Source of the DNA: Straminergon stramineum
Lineage: Eukaryota; Streptophyta; Bryopsida; Hypnales; Calliergonaceae
Length of the DNA: 64,000 nucleotides
NCBI GenBank assembly: GCA_963920665.1
Contig: OY987269.1
Location: forward strand, 7,566,501 to 7,630,500
Direction of reading: 5' to 3'
The notes below the pieces were generated by a model. The model was not told the DNA's origin, searched no databases, and worked only from the letters and a program-made list of their open reading frames with translations. This document shows positions 1-12,809 of this stretch, in pieces; the first letter of the stretch is position 1; each line of letters opens with the position of its first letter. Position numbers and translations under genes: made by a program.

Positions 1-620
1 CCGCCCGTCTGTCTAGTTGTTAGCCCTCCCATCCACTTGTCGAACATCCAAATAGTTGGGCGGACGCACATGGTGCATTAACAACTAACTTCATTTTCCA
101 TTTTCGACTTCAAATTTTGGAATTTGGGGGCGTGTAATATACCGTTGGAAAGGTCTTCCAAATAACTTTCCAACAACATATCACATGTCCCCAAAATCTA
201 AAAACTTCAATTGTAAATGGAAAATGAAGTTGATTCAAGGGCATAGTGAGTGTTTGACCAGTTGTTCGCCCGTCCACCCATTCCAACCACCATCAAACCT
301 TCCCGTCCACTTAGTCTGTCCACTGTAGCCAACTACCTCAACCATCCGCCCAAGCCGATTGCCCTGACCGTCTAAGCCAACGCAATGTTGTCCGCCTTGT
401 TGTCCACTTGTCGAACCTTTGTCCGCCCTCAATCCTAGATCATCAAATTCTAAAAAGTCCAGATTCATTTCCAAAAAAACCCTCTTCAATGCAACAAGTA
501 TCCAATGTAATATTAATGTAAGAAAGGGTAATTCACTAATTCTAGATATTCCTCCCCACATTTAAATTTGCTCTCCAAACCTATACCCTAAAACCTAAAA
601 CCTATAAAAACCCCTCAATT
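1..620 (-). repeat. GC-rich GTCCGCC-word repeat, copy 1
   Basis: Positions 1-420 are much richer in G and C than the neighbourhood and are built from degenerate words such as GTCCGCC, CCGTCCAC and GTCTGTCC. Positions 420-620 are the AT-rich flank, ending in CCCTAAAACC-type telomere-like words. Read on the minus strand, this segment matches 44.10-44.65 kb in order and wording (a shared AAATGTGGGGAGGA start, the CCCTTTCTTACATTA block, then the GGCGGACAA core), so the two are inverted copies of one repeat. The 108-residue minus-strand ORF at 235-561 is a by-product of the repeat. No gene is claimed. If the orientation rule seen elsewhere holds, an associated ORF would lie to the left of this window. 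Confidence 0.7.
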
Positions 621-3370
621 GTAAAAGCCTTAATTGTACATACCTACTTAGGAGCCTAGGCTAGTGACTTTTGTTAGAAAAGTCAACCTCCAAAAGTTGG
701 GATTTTTCTTGGTTTTGGTGTTAAGTTGGCACTAGGTTTTGTTTTGATTTTGAAGATAGAAAAAAGGGAGAGGGATCCCTGTATGTTGAAAATGGCCTTT
801 TGAAGCTAATGGCACAATCCGTTTGTGATTTGGAGTTAATCTCCTAAAATTAACTTAGCTTGCCAACAAAAGATGGAAACCATGAGGATGAGGATGAAAA
901 TCCAAAAAGATAAGGTTAATTTAGATGAACGAGAGGAGGTGGGTGCCCGGGAAAGAGTATAAAAGGGCACCCCTTTTCCTCTCTCATCACCCCCTTTTTT
1001 GTGTAATTGGGTCCGTCGGGTCCAATTTATATTGGAATTGTGGCATTTTAGTCACAACCCTTGCAATGGTATTTTTTGGGCACTTTTGGTTGTTGTTGTT
1101 TTCCCAAGCTTGTGAGGTCTTTGTGAATCTCTTGCATCTTAAGTGTATGTAGTACTAATTCTCCCAAGCTTGAGCTTGGAGGCTTTTTTATCTTACCACG
1201 TTACTAGAAGTTGTGTGCATTTACCTTTGAGGGACCTTTTGTCACTTTCCTTGTCTTATCGTTGTACTAATCCTAGAACAACCCCCCATATGACTAGCGA
1301 TGCTGCTTTGGGGGGCCTTTAGTTCAAATCTCTTATGATACTAACCCCGTGTAGCTAACCCTTTGAGTGTCGAGGTCTCTTTTTGGTTCCCCAACACTAA
1401 CATAGTGCTCCTTGGAGTAGGCCAAGAGAGAGTAAAGATTAGTGGGTCCTATCGTGATGGCAAAGTTTTGGATCCCTCTAGGGCCAAAAATCTTAGTGGT
1501 GTGTTAAAACCACCCCATGGAAAAAAATACCTAACATTAGACTAGCCCCAACACCTAGATCAACCCAACACTCTAGGCTAGCCAATACCCTAGGCCAGCC
1601 CAACAACCAAGATTCTGATATCCAGAAGGGAGGTCGGGCTAGGTACTATCAAGGTCGTTGTAACTAGGTGAATCAGAGGCTGAGCACGGTTGTCATAACT
1701 GGTGGGGTGGGAGTCGCTGTAACTAGTTGGGGTGTCAAGGTCATTGTGATTGGCTGGGAGGTTGGGGTTGGGGGTCGCCGAATTGGAGGATTTGGGCTTG
1801 TAGTAACTGGAAGGAGGGTTGGGTCTAGCTACTGGACAGAGAGGGGAAGGAAAATTTCTGAGTCCAGGGATTAGGGAGAAGAGGAAGCGGTGGAAAAGAA
1901 GTGCAGTTCTTGCCCTAACACACTAAATAGAGTAGGGAATCCAACGCCCCATCTTCTACAACTGACATATAGACAAAGAAGACAAACAAAGTAAAGATGG
2001 CGGAAGGCTGGAAGAATGAGAGAATGACAAGGGGGAAGACAATTTGAAGGAAGGGGGTGAAGATAGATAAGGTAGGAGTGAAATCCCCAAGACTTACTTA
2101 AGCCCTTAGATTATAATTAGGTGATCACCACAAGATTAAGCATGAGTCATAAGACGTAAGATGTAAGAAGTAGCTCACCTTTGGAGGATGGTATGACACA
2201 TCCTTAGGATTAGCCTCGTAGGTAGAGGTGGGGTTAGTTGGGCCACCATAGTATGTAGGGAGAATAGAGTGGAAAGAAAAGAGGAGAGGAGGAAAGAAAT
2301 AGGATGAAGCCAACAAATAAACCCTTGTGTTAAATTACTTTATGATTAGAACGGTGGTTCGTTGTATCATGGCACGAGAGTTCATGGCGGAGGAGGGAGA
2401 GCTTCCGGTGGGCGCAATTAGCAATTCAAGTTCCGAGGTATGAGTTAAACCTTTCCAAAGTCCCTAAATTAGTGATTAGTAACTCTAGCCGAGGCCTATC
2501 CTTAGGTCAGACCCTTCGAACTATAAGTCAGGTCATTTCATAGGATGGGAACTTCACAAGGAAGACCATAGCTTTCCAAAACCCTAAGGCACGTCCAAAT
2601 CGGGTTCAAAAGAAGGAAGTCATCGCCAAATGAAGGTTAGGGTCGATTTGGATGAAGAATAGTTAGACCTAAGGGTTAATAGCAAATTAAGAAAATGAAG
2701 AGGAGGCTATCAATTAGAGTCCAGGGCCGAAGAGAAAAGTCAATTCCGAATTATAGGTTAGGAGAAATTAGTGGATGAAGTTTAGGTAAGGTTTGGATGA
2801 TAAATTCTTGGGAATCCCCTATTAGGGCCAAACTCCAGATCTAGTTATGATCAAGTCTTTAGATCCATACCTAAAAATTTCGGGTCTTTTTGAATTAGGG
2901 AGCTGGGTTCAATTGATGGATGAAGTTTGAGGAACTGAGTAGTGGTCAAACTTCATCCACCCATAATTTTGGCTAGGAAGGTCGGATAGGGTCGAGTTTT
3001 ATGTTTTTAGAAATGGCACAAGATGAAATAGAGGTTTCTTAGGATAATTCTGACCTGAAGTAGGTTCCATCCAAAACATACAGCGGACCATCCATTTGGT
3101 CGGCCAAAACATTAGAAGTAGATTAAGCAAATCTTGCGAATTTGGGACCACTTAGGCACATAGTAAAAAGATCCTTTGCTTGGAAGGCACAATGGACCAC
3201 GCTTAGACACCCAAAGGTAGGATTCACTTAGCCAAAACCCAGAACTTGATTGTGTTTGCAATTTACAAAGGGTGGGTAAATTGGTGCTCACAGGGGGGGG
3301 TGATATACCGTTGGAAACTGTACATGCTATTTCAGTAAGGCATCTTTGAATATTAAATTGGGTTCTCTTG
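620..3370. other. Intergenic, no supported gene
   Basis: No ORF here has a recognisable motif. The stretch at 1540-1615 has a short CTAGGCTAGCCCAACA-like reiteration. The words at 3085-3260 (CTTGCTTGGAAGGCACAA and 'GACACCCA') recur near 10.67 kb, so part of this is dispersed repeat. A run of eight G lies just before 3301. Confidence 0.5.
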
Positions 3371-3394
3371 CTACATTTCCAAGTATTCTTTCCA

Positions 3395-3700
3395 TTTTCT
3401 TTTCTATATAGTTTTCCTATTCCCACTTTTTCCTTTCCCCATTTTTTTCTTTGGCCATTTTTATTCCTCCCATTTTTTTTCTTTCCCCATTTTTTTCCCC
3501 CATTTTTGTTTCTTTCCCCTTTTTGTTTCTGTCTCCTTTTTGTTTTTTTTCTCTTTTTTGTTTCTTTCTCCTTTTTGTTTTTTTCCCCTTTTTGTTTCGT
3601 TCCCCATTTTGTTTTCTTTCCCCAGTTTCTTGATTTCTCCTCTTTCTAGGTTTTCCCATTCATTTTTTTAGCCATTTCTTTTTCTTTCCCCATTTTCTAA
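3395..3700. repeat. Homopyrimidine tract with about 17-bp reiteration
   Basis: About 300 bases on the + strand are almost pure C/T, made of degenerate copies of TTTCTTTCCCCTTTTTG with spacing near 17-18. ORFs in three frames across it (Phe/Pro-rich on +, Lys/Gly/Glu-rich on -) are artefacts of the composition. Such a tract could form triplex DNA or mark the polypyrimidine part of a retroelement, but nothing around it decides this. Confidence 0.8.
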
Positions 3701-4359
3701 AATATTTGATAGTACTAACAATTAAGAAGAAAAATAAATTTTATAATTCAAAATTATAAGAAGTGAAAAAACTTAAGATTAGGGTGAAATGTTTACCACA
3801 AATCCACCATGGCTTGAGGTCGTCATCTCATCCAAACCTTTAGGTTGTCTACTCACCCTACACATGTGCACTTATACAGGCACACGTGAAAAATCCCAAT
3901 CATTATAGGATACTTAGAACCCTAAATCCTATGTATTCAAATTAGCTAGTCAAAACAACGCAACTTCATTGTGCCCAAATGACATCTATCTATAATACTT
4001 GCAACATCTAGCATATTTTCCATTGTAATCATTGAACTAAGTGGTGAAAGTTTTTAATAAAGTTTGACAGTCTTTTTCCATAGTAATAAGCAATTTTAGA
4101 AGAATAGAAAATGATTCATTCTACAATCCATAGTTTTAGGGGACATGGTCATAGGTCATAATACTTACTATAAATAGAAAATTTTCCTCTAGTTTTGGAA
4201 AGAAGATGAAGAAAAAAAATTGGGTGGCAAAAAATTCCCATAAAAAGGTTTTGTGGGCTCTAGGCTCATGGGCTCCATGCTTATAGGCTCATGTCTCCAA
4301 GCTCGCACACTAGCATCATTGATCAGAGTATATAAGTGTAGGAGTAGGTTGTGAACAAT

Positions 4360-5860
4360 TTAAAGTAGTAAGTAAACAACAAAGCCATATTGCGACTGTA
4401 GAAGCATGAGGAAGGGCCATATATTCACTTTCAGTGGAAGAAAGGGCTACATATCATTGTTTTCGTCTGGTCCAACTTACAACACACTAGCCTAAGAGAA
4501 AGCAAGAACTAGATGTTGATCCTTGAGTGTCCACATTTCCAACCTAGGCATCATCTAAATAACCTTTGAGAATATAATCAACGTGAGATCCTTTATAAGT
4601 TAAGCCTATGGTGGAAGAATCTTTGAAGTATAGTAAAATTTGTTTAGCATCACTCCGGTGCTTTTTCCCAAGATTAGATAAAAATTGAGCAACTAAGTTG
4701 GTGGAATAAGAAATATCATGTCTTGTACTTATAGAAACATGCAATATTTTGGAAATGAGTTTTATTACTCCATTTGAAAGAATAACTTTGACATCTCCAA
4801 TCCTTTGAATGACATGAGATGTGCCATCTACTATAAAGGCAAATTGATTAGAGGAGAATTCTTCATAATTAATAAATTACATACCTTTGTTATGAACCGT
4901 GTGGCAAGTAGCACCACTATCTACTATCCATTGGTTATTATTTGTAAGTCATGTATTATAGGCTACAACATATAAGAAGTGGAATGATTTTCAACAGAAG
5001 TATTACAACATATGCCATTTGCTTCATGAAAGATTTGTTTTCAACAATCTCTTTGATGATGATTTCATTTTCCACAATAAAAGCAAATTAATGTTCTATT
5101 AGAATTAATAAAATTGGAATCATTGTTGTGAGTGGATTTAGTCCAACTTCTGGAATGAAAAATAAGGACCATTTTTGGAACAATTATCTATTCCAGAACA
5201 ACTTCTTTGTTCTTGATGAAATTGATTACTATTACTATGATTATAATAATTATTACTATGATTATAATTAGGCTTATTTTGAAAAAAATCTAGAATTGAA
5301 TTTGTTTTGCTAAGGCTTATCCCTCATGCCTAATGTTGAAGAAGTTGAGGAAGACATTTCAACACTTTTGTCTAAATTTTTTATCATCATTTCTGCTTGA
5401 AGTAAATAAGTAATTAGGTCTTGTAAGGTCAAAGTTTGACCTTGAATAGAAATTATAAAATTCCTATAGCTTGAAGGCATGCTCTACATTAAGGCTAAAA
5501 CACTATCTTCATTACTCCTAGGCGAGCTAGTTGTTGATAATTGATTGAGAAGAGCTTTGAAAGCATTTAAATGTTTGGTCATGTTGTCATCACTTTTCAT
5601 CTTCAATGTAAACAATTGCTCTTGTAAATAAATTTTTGTAGCAGAATTGTAGGCTTCATATAACCTACACAATTCTTCCCAAGCCGCTTTGGAAGACATC
5701 TTGATTGTTATATGACATACTTGGCATAATTCCAAGCAATTGATAATGATTGAAAGAGCATTGGTATCTTTCTTGTACCATTCTTCTTTACTTCCATCAC
5801 CTAAAGTTAAAGTATGTCTAATGTGTCCACCAAGTATCACTGGTAGTGTTGAAGGTAGAA
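4360..5860 (-). pseudogene. Ty1/copia retrotransposon remnant (gag - protease fused to RNase H)
   Basis: Reading on the minus strand, four copia parts appear in order. (1) A gag domain at 5840-5484 (EEWYKKDTNALSIIINCLEL ... WEELCRLYEAYNSATKIYLQ), UBN2-like. (2) A CCHC zinc knuckle near 5090-5045 (CFYCGK, stop, NHHQRDC). (3) A protease active-site motif at about 4945-4885 (QWIVDSGATCHTVHNK). (4) The end of reverse transcriptase and RNase H at 4744-4380 (ISYSTNLVAQFLSNLGKKHR, VLSSTESEYMAL-like motif read as YVALSSTESEYMAL). Integrase and most of reverse transcriptase are missing: the protease region runs straight into ILHVSISTRHDISYSTNLV. In-frame stops (TGA, TAG, TGA) break the knuckle and RNase H. 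This is a non-functional internal-deletion derivative. No LTR pair was found. Confidence 0.9.
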
Positions 5861-6372
5861 TTTCATCACCTCATATTACTTTTCATATTTTTTCTGATTT
5901 AAAGACTAATTTTAAATTTTACTTCCAAAATTAAAAATAAGACCCATCAAACTTGATAATATTCCTTAGATTTGATGAACTAAATTGAGACATGATAATT
6001 TATAATACTAGGGCTTTTGATTACATAATGAAGACTTTGAAAAATATGACTCATCTATAAAAAAATTTGATTTGATTCATCCAAAGCAACTAGTGCTTCA
6101 ATAAAGGCATGAGGAGCATTGTCAATTTGATATTGACTATGGTTATTTTTAAAAGAGTATGTAATTTGTGTAATTTCCAATGAAGGTAAGATTGGTTCAA
6201 TTAGAACTTGAAAAAAGTCATTAACTAATCAAAAATTGGTTTCTACTTCATTTCTTTCAAATTCAAGAATTAATCAATCTAATACATCTTCACTTGCACA
6301 TTTTCTTGACAGAGTAGGTGGAAAGCACATTTTGAAGTGCTTAAGAAAATAATAGATTTAACTACAAGGAAA

Positions 6373-6384
6373 GCTTTGATACTA
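6373..6384 (-). other. Probable copia primer-binding site
   Basis: On the minus strand this reads TAGTATCAAAGC, 10 of 12 matching TGGTATCAGAGC, the usual initiator-tRNA-Met primer site of plant copia elements. It lies about 510 bases 5' of the gag ORF of the remnant at 4.4-5.9 kb, the expected order. The adjoining TG dinucleotide at 6385 would be the LTR edge; the LTR itself was not delimited. Confidence 0.55.
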
Positions 6385-6389
6385 TGATA

Positions 6390-9300
6390 GAAATTATGAT
6401 GCAATGAGAAAATGTTTATTTTATTATATATCTCACTGAAATGATTACATTATTCTTCTTTTATAAGAAAGAGGAGAAGACAAACCAAAGGATGTACTAT
6501 ACCATCTAACCTAATAGATTTAACATGTGTAAATTCTATCTAACCAAGTTTTCATCCTTTTGCTTCTTGCTTTTCACCCTTTGTAGCTTGTCTTTTTTAT
6601 AGATCATAGTGGTTTCGACGTTCTTGTAGACGAGTTTTTCTTTGATATGTGAGTTTTGCAAATTCAGGCTTTGGCAAGTTGAGTTTTGTCATTTTTTCTT
6701 GGTGCGTAGAGGTTTGTGAAGAAAGTAGAGAGTGAAAATCCTTGCAATTTTCAATTTCATCTAAAGTAATTTTAGATGTAAAAGTCTATTTGATTTCCTC
6801 TTGGCGTAGGATTTTTTGTTTGTGTTCCACATTGAAAGTAAATCTCATATATGCATTCTCCTTTTTCATTCCCCACACGACACAAAGGTGTGTCACACTT
6901 TCTTTATGGAAAAAGGCTCTTCATTGGCTCCTATTTTCACACTTCAACTTTTCATCCTTCATAGAAGTTTCATTTTTGGAGAAGGTATGAAAATCCCTAT
7001 TGTTCATAGAAAATAATATTTCTAGAATCTTAGATGGAGTTAGAACCCTCTAGACAACATTGTCGATAGAATTTACAAACAATTCAATGAAAGGCATACT
7101 TATAATCATAAATATTAATGTAGAGGCAGAGGCCTCTGAGTCTCTTCGTTGACATGTATGTTTGTTACTGTTGTGACTCATAAACAAAACAAACTACAAA
7201 TTTTATAGAATAGAGATAGCAAGTCAAAGTACACAAGTATGAAGTGCCTTTACAAAAGGGTTTTTAAGACATATGCAAAGGAGAGAGAAGGTGGAATGAA
7301 CCTCTTCCACTATTGTGAGCCCTCAAGTTGGCACTTAGAACTTAGAGTTTTTCTTTTTTCTTAAGTTTTGAGCATATTTATGTGAAAAAAGACATAAAAG
7401 AGTATTTGAGTGGTATTTGTTTAGAAATCCCTATTAATATAGTGAGGGGTCATCCTAGAAGTACAAAATATCTAAAATACTCCATTTTCCTACTTCTAAC
7501 TAGTGTCTAGTTGAAGGTTTGAGAGGTTATTTAAGTGATTCTAAGAGAATTAAGGGTCAAAGTGTTAGCTAGTGCTAGTGTTTTGTTTATGCTAGATTAG
7601 TCTTTCAAAATGCATGTGGCAAAATAACTAAGTTTAGTAAAGGTCACCATCCAATTTGTGAAGAATTTTGATTGGTAAATTCTTATTTGCAACTTGCAAG
7701 TAACTTATAAAATGTTGAATCAAAATGCAAATAAAGTGATGGAAGAACTACCAGAGCATGAAGAAATGTGCTTTTAGCTTGAAAGCATGCCAAGAGTTGA
7801 CATCGGAGCTGGTTGTTTCAAGATTCCCTGATACAAGAATGATTTTTTCCTTGAGTAGAAATTAAAAGGGAATTTCTAATTTTAACTTCCCTATGAATAG
7901 TGCAAAGTGAAATATAATGTTGGACTTTGATTTTGGAAGTTTCTTAGAAACTATCCAAAAAGTTTCGGATTTTTCTAAAATATTCGTCATGACTCCATGG
8001 GAAATCAACCGTTTGGAAATATGATCATAAATTCCTAGAAATTACCCATGTTGCGGTAAAATCCCACTAAAAATTAGGATAGGGTTTTGTATGCTAATAA
8101 AGCGCCCTACAAAGTTCGAAGATATTCTAATATTTTCAAGTACCAAAATTGGCAATGACATAGAACTTTTAAAGAATTTATAACTTGGCAACAAGTTAAT
8201 TGATGTACTTGGAGCTCATGGTGTCTGATTGGAGCAAATAAAGGGTCTTTTTTTACTCTTTTAAACATTTTAGACAACCCTAGCCAAATGGTTTCTTTAA
8301 AAGATGCAAATTTCAAAAGTTAAAATTTTGACTTTTCTTTGGAGTTACCATAAGTTGATTTTACGCTTACAAATGGCCTGAGACGTAGAGGTGACGGAAA
8401 TTATCGACTAATTTATGTCTTTTGAACACAATGGAGCAATTGGTTTTCACATTGGAATTGTTCCCTAAAAGATAGAAAAGGTTCAGCAATAGGTTTGACT
8501 TTCTAGAGTAATTAATGGTAATTCAAAAGTTAATTTTGAATATATCTTTTAGAAAATTGAAGATTAGATTTGGTCAAGATTTCTTTCTTGCATAACAAGC
8601 CAACTTTGGTCTAAAGAAAGACAATTTAGAAATAACTTTAGATTAATTATCAAAATATCTAGGTAATTAGGATTATTATCAAAATATCTTTGGAAAAGAT
8701 CTTGGATTTGATTTGGTCAAGATTTATTAGCTAAATGGAGAAGATACTTTCCATTAAAAAAAGATTATTTAAAAAATACTTTAGAATAGTTGAGCAAATA
8801 TCTAGAGATTGAAAGTAGAATATTTTTCACCAACAATTTACTAGGAAGGGGCTTGGAACAAGTATTCAAGGCCTCCCGTGAAGGTTGTTGGTACTCCCAT
8901 TTCTTCTTCTCAAACCACTGACACTCTGTCGAATTGATATTTGAGGCTAGTTTGGCCCTTTCTAAGTTTTTTTCTTTGCTCTTTGAACATTTGTTTACAC
9001 TCCTCAATGGAGAACACTTTTTGAAAGATGTGGGAGTCCCTTGAAGTTGTTTTGCTTTCATTTCTTTGCATTTTGGAAGGTTTTAGTCCTTCAAAGTCTT
9101 GATTTTTGAAGTTCATTTTAAAGTCTATACCAACACCTAGGGATCTTTTGGCCGAATTTTGGCAATGCTGTTAGTTAGAATCGTTAGTTTTTGATTTTAA
9201 GTCCTTTTGAAGTTGGATTTTGGGAGGATAAGCTCCCAAAACATTTGATTTGTGAGAGTTTTGGTAGGGATAGACCCCTTCACTCTTATTTCATTTAAGA

Positions 9301-9890
9301 TTTCTTGAAATGCTAACAATTTATAGTGTTCATTGCAATAGAATTTGGTGTTAATAGGTTTAAGGCGGCAAAGCTTGATTTTGCCAAAAGTTTATTAAAC
9401 AAATCTTTGCCCAAAATTCATTGTATAATGGAAATTGGGACTTTAATTACTAAAGTTTGGTTTAAATATTGTCATACATACCTCCTTTAAAAATTAAGCT
9501 TTCTAAAATACGATATTGTGTTTTAGACAAAGTTTAAGCCTAGGGTCGCCCCTACACAACAAAGCTTTGACTTTATAAGGATTTATACTAGTTACGTGTC
9601 ATCCTTCATTCAAACCTGGGTTGCCCCCATACAACGAAGTTTTGAACTTCTAACTTTGTTTTCTTTTAGTTTTCTTTCTTTTCATAGGTATTAGTTTGGT
9701 GGCAGAACTTTGACCCTATTCCAAATATTTAGAAGTTTAGAAGTTCCATTAGTTTCTTCTTCCTTGCTGGTCTCCAAACTTCTGTAAGTTTACTTAAAAC
9801 CTTTCCCTTTGATTATTTTGGATTATGTTTGGTTTGAGCTTTTATTTAGAATTTCTCATGCCTTGTTAGTTAAATTAGTTTTGCTTAAAT
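6390..9890. other. AT-rich intergenic, no supported gene
   Basis: Only short ORFs of low-complexity composition are present, with no motif, splice pattern or homology to other parts of the window that I could see. The left part may include the degraded 5' LTR of the copia remnant. Confidence 0.4.
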
Positions 9891-9893
9891 TAG

Positions 9894-10012
9894 GAAGTTG
9901 CTTAAGAGGCATCCTCTATCAAGGAAGTTGCATAAGAGGCATCTTCTATCATAGAAGTTGCTTAAGAAGCTACCCCTATTTAGGAAACTTCTAAAAAAGC
10001 TTCCTTTGTTCG
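9894..10012. repeat. 30-bp tandem repeat, about 4 copies
   Basis: The unit GAAGTTGCTTAAGAGGCATC plus about 10 more bases recurs with starts at 9894, 9924 and 9954, an exact 30-base period, and decays by 10012. A 61-residue ORF over it (repeating GSCLRGILYQ) is a consequence of the repeat length being divisible by three. Confidence 0.8.
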
Positions 10013-10079
10013 TAGATGATGTCATTAACAATAAGATAACAAATTTGTCTAACTTTTTTGTTATTCACTATAGTAAGTT

Positions 10080-10270
10080 TAGAAGTTACCAAGATAATTA
10101 TTAAGGTAATTTTTGAAGTTCCAAAAAAAATAACTAGGATTAAATTAAAAGTTACTAAAAAAGTTACTGTAGTAATTTTGGAGTTGCTAAAAATAGTTAC
10201 TAGGATAATTTCTAAAGTTACTAAAAATAATACTAAGATAATTTCCAAAGTTACAAAAAACGGTTATTAG
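10080..10270. repeat. Degenerate 32-36-bp tandem repeat
   Basis: The words AAAGTTACTAAAAATAGTTA and AGGATAATTTCTAAAGTTAC recur about every 33 bases (for example at 10160, 10214 and 10248). ORFs on both strands (Thr/Ile/Val-rich) are by-products. Confidence 0.7.
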
Positions 10271-10399
10271 GTTAATTCTTGAAGTTATTGTAAAAAATTT
10301 ATTGTAGTAAGTTTTAAAGGATATCAAGATAGTTATTGACTTATTGTAGTAGATTTAGAATTTAGATTATTAGGTCATAAGGTATTAACGGATGAATTT

Positions 10400-11980
10400 T
10401 AATAGGTTAGTTAGAAACAAAACTTCATCCATTGATAACTTTTTGTAGAAGTGTCCATTTTAGACATATTTTAGCTTTTAAGAAAGGACATTAGATGCTC
10501 TACAACTTCGTTTAGTTAAATCTTTAATTAGTTCAGTTTATCTTTAGAAGACCAAAGTTTTGGTTACTTTGGCCAAAACCAAATCAAAGTACTAACCATT
10601 TCATATTTCTGTAGTTAGATTTTGTATTCTGGTATTCAAAAACTAGAAAAAAAGATAAGGTTGTCCATTGCTTGGAAGGCACAATTGGATGACAATAGAC
10701 ACCCATAGGACAATCTCATTAAGAAGCCATTATCTAGAATCCGTTATGTATGTTGTAGCTCAAGGGAGAAGTTAGGATCACTCACAACTATGCACTTAAA
10801 AGATTCTCACTTAATAATGTGTTGACTATTCATCTATAATGTTTTGGGAGTATAATTTTAATATCTCTTAACACTCTTTGCTTGACATAACATTTACATA
10901 AATTTTATACAATGTCATATTCTCATATATGGTAATTTTTATGATTTTCGTAAGATATATGATTGCTACCTTATTAAAACCTTATCCATAAAAATCTTGA
11001 TTATGGTCAAAGACAAAACCACAAATGGAGGAAGAAGAATACAACAACTTTATCGATTCATTCTCATAGTAAAACCTAGTAGAAAAAAATCAGTGGAAGA
11101 TTATAAAAGGTGTATTCCATTTTCTAGACAATATCTTTTGTAATAAAAATCTATTGAGTCTCTTGCTTCAAAATATTGATTCACTTGTAAGCATTTTATC
11201 TCCACCCTTAGGATAAACCGAACACAAACGGGTTCTTAGTGTATTTGATGTTGAATTTTTGTGGGTGCTTAAATGTCATCCAATTTTGCCTTCAAAGGAA
11301 CAAAAAACCTTGTCTTGTTCTCTCTTCTAAAAACCCAAATGGAAAATTTTCACCAAAGAAATATCTAAAATTTAAAGATTTGAGCTAGTTTTGACCTCAT
11401 GGGCCCAACTCTAATCTTCAAAAGAAGAGCTATGAGCTATCTAATTCAAAATTTCAACTATCCTACATTTTTTAGCATCTTATGCCCTTTCCAAAATGCT
11501 AAAATACATTTTGATCAAATACATATACTAGAAATTATTAGTGGATGAGGTTTTGTCTCTAAAATTTTCTACAAAACATCATCCACCAATTTCTACTAAA
11601 CCATCAATTAGAATTCACTTTGGTTTGAAGTTTGAGTTCAAGATTAATTCTAATTCCTAAATTTGAAGTTTCATTCAAATTGACCAAGTAACTATGACTT
11701 TCATACAAATCTAAGACTAAATTTCATCTTGTGTTATTTTCCTTAATATTAGTATACCTTCTAAATGGGATTTAGTTGTAGAATCCTAAAAAGACACACT
11801 AGTTGAATCCATATTCATAATAGTACTTAGTTGTCCTTAAAAGATTTTAATTAATCATCTATTTGTTACTTATGACTTTGGATTTCTACTCTACACTTAT
11901 AATTTTCAGGTTTTTAGTATTTTCTACTTATAAATCATAAAATTCACTTTTCAACAAGCTATGACTCTTAAAGATTGAAC
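10400..11980. other. AT-rich intergenic, no supported gene
   Basis: No coding signal was seen. It shares short dispersed words with 2.9-3.3 kb, including GCTTGGAAGGCACAA and the AACTTCATCCA phrase, which suggests old repeat debris. Confidence 0.4.
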
Positions 11981-11989
11981 TTTCCTATT

Positions 11990-12803
11990 GAAAGTTATGG
12001 AAGATTTATTTTTGATTAATTTTGGAACATTTAAAAAATAATGTGAGTCAAAAGTTATGGCCTAATATGTAATTTGTTTCTCAACTTGGATAGTCTAGGC
12101 AGATCTGAAAAAATCACTTTTTTCAAAAATAAAAATTTGAAATTTGTTTCTAGATTTATATTTTCATATGAAGCTTTGAATCATTGCATTTTGATCAATG
12201 AGTCAAAAGTTATGAGATGTTTTAGTTTGTAGGCAATTATGGATTCCCTACTCAAAAATAATCTTGGAAATCCTTTATTTAATTCAATTTTCAATATTTT
12301 TGGAGAAAAATAAAAACATTAGGTGTAGATTGTTTATTACAACTTTACAACCATTGGGATTGGCATTTTTCAATTCCATTAATAAATTGTTAACAATTTA
12401 GTATATTGAATCATTCTCTACTTCTTTCTACTTACTATTTTTTCGTATATGTTGCACAATTCCAATGATCTAAAAATTTTCAAGCATGTATCTAACTTGC
12501 CTTGAGGAATTAATCTAAAGAAGTACGACCATTTGGGACATTTTTTCATACAAATGTGACCTTGTGAAGTGCAATTGCCCAGTTTTTGGAGGGCCTAAAA
12601 AATATTTTTGTAACTTCAAATGCTAATATCTTACAATCTATAGAATGGAAATTTCTGAAATTTTTCCTCATCTTCTCAAACCAAAATACTACAAGATCCT
12701 ATGGTCACATGTGTCTAAAAATGATATTTTTCAAAAATTTGGTACTTGTATTAGAAATGACAATTTTTGAGAGTTTTTGGTGATAACATAGCCAAGGGGT
12801 TAA
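11990..12803 (+). mobile_element. TTAA-type element remnant (C family, 5' end lost)
   Basis: The sequence matches the element at 61.36-62.28 kb over about 800 bases in the same order. Shared phrases include TTGAATCATTGCATTTTGAT, GACCTTGTGAAGTGCAATTG and the TTTGGTACTTGTATTAGAAA block. The right edge reads AAGGGG followed by TTAA at 12800-12803, a worn version of the TTTAGGGG-TTAA end. The left terminus with CCCCTAAA was not found, so the copy is truncated or too diverged. Confidence 0.6.
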
Positions 12804-12809
12804 AGCAAG

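Noticed and set aside
3368..3659. Phe/Pro-rich and Lys-rich ORFs
   Set aside because: Produced by the homopyrimidine tract in three frames.
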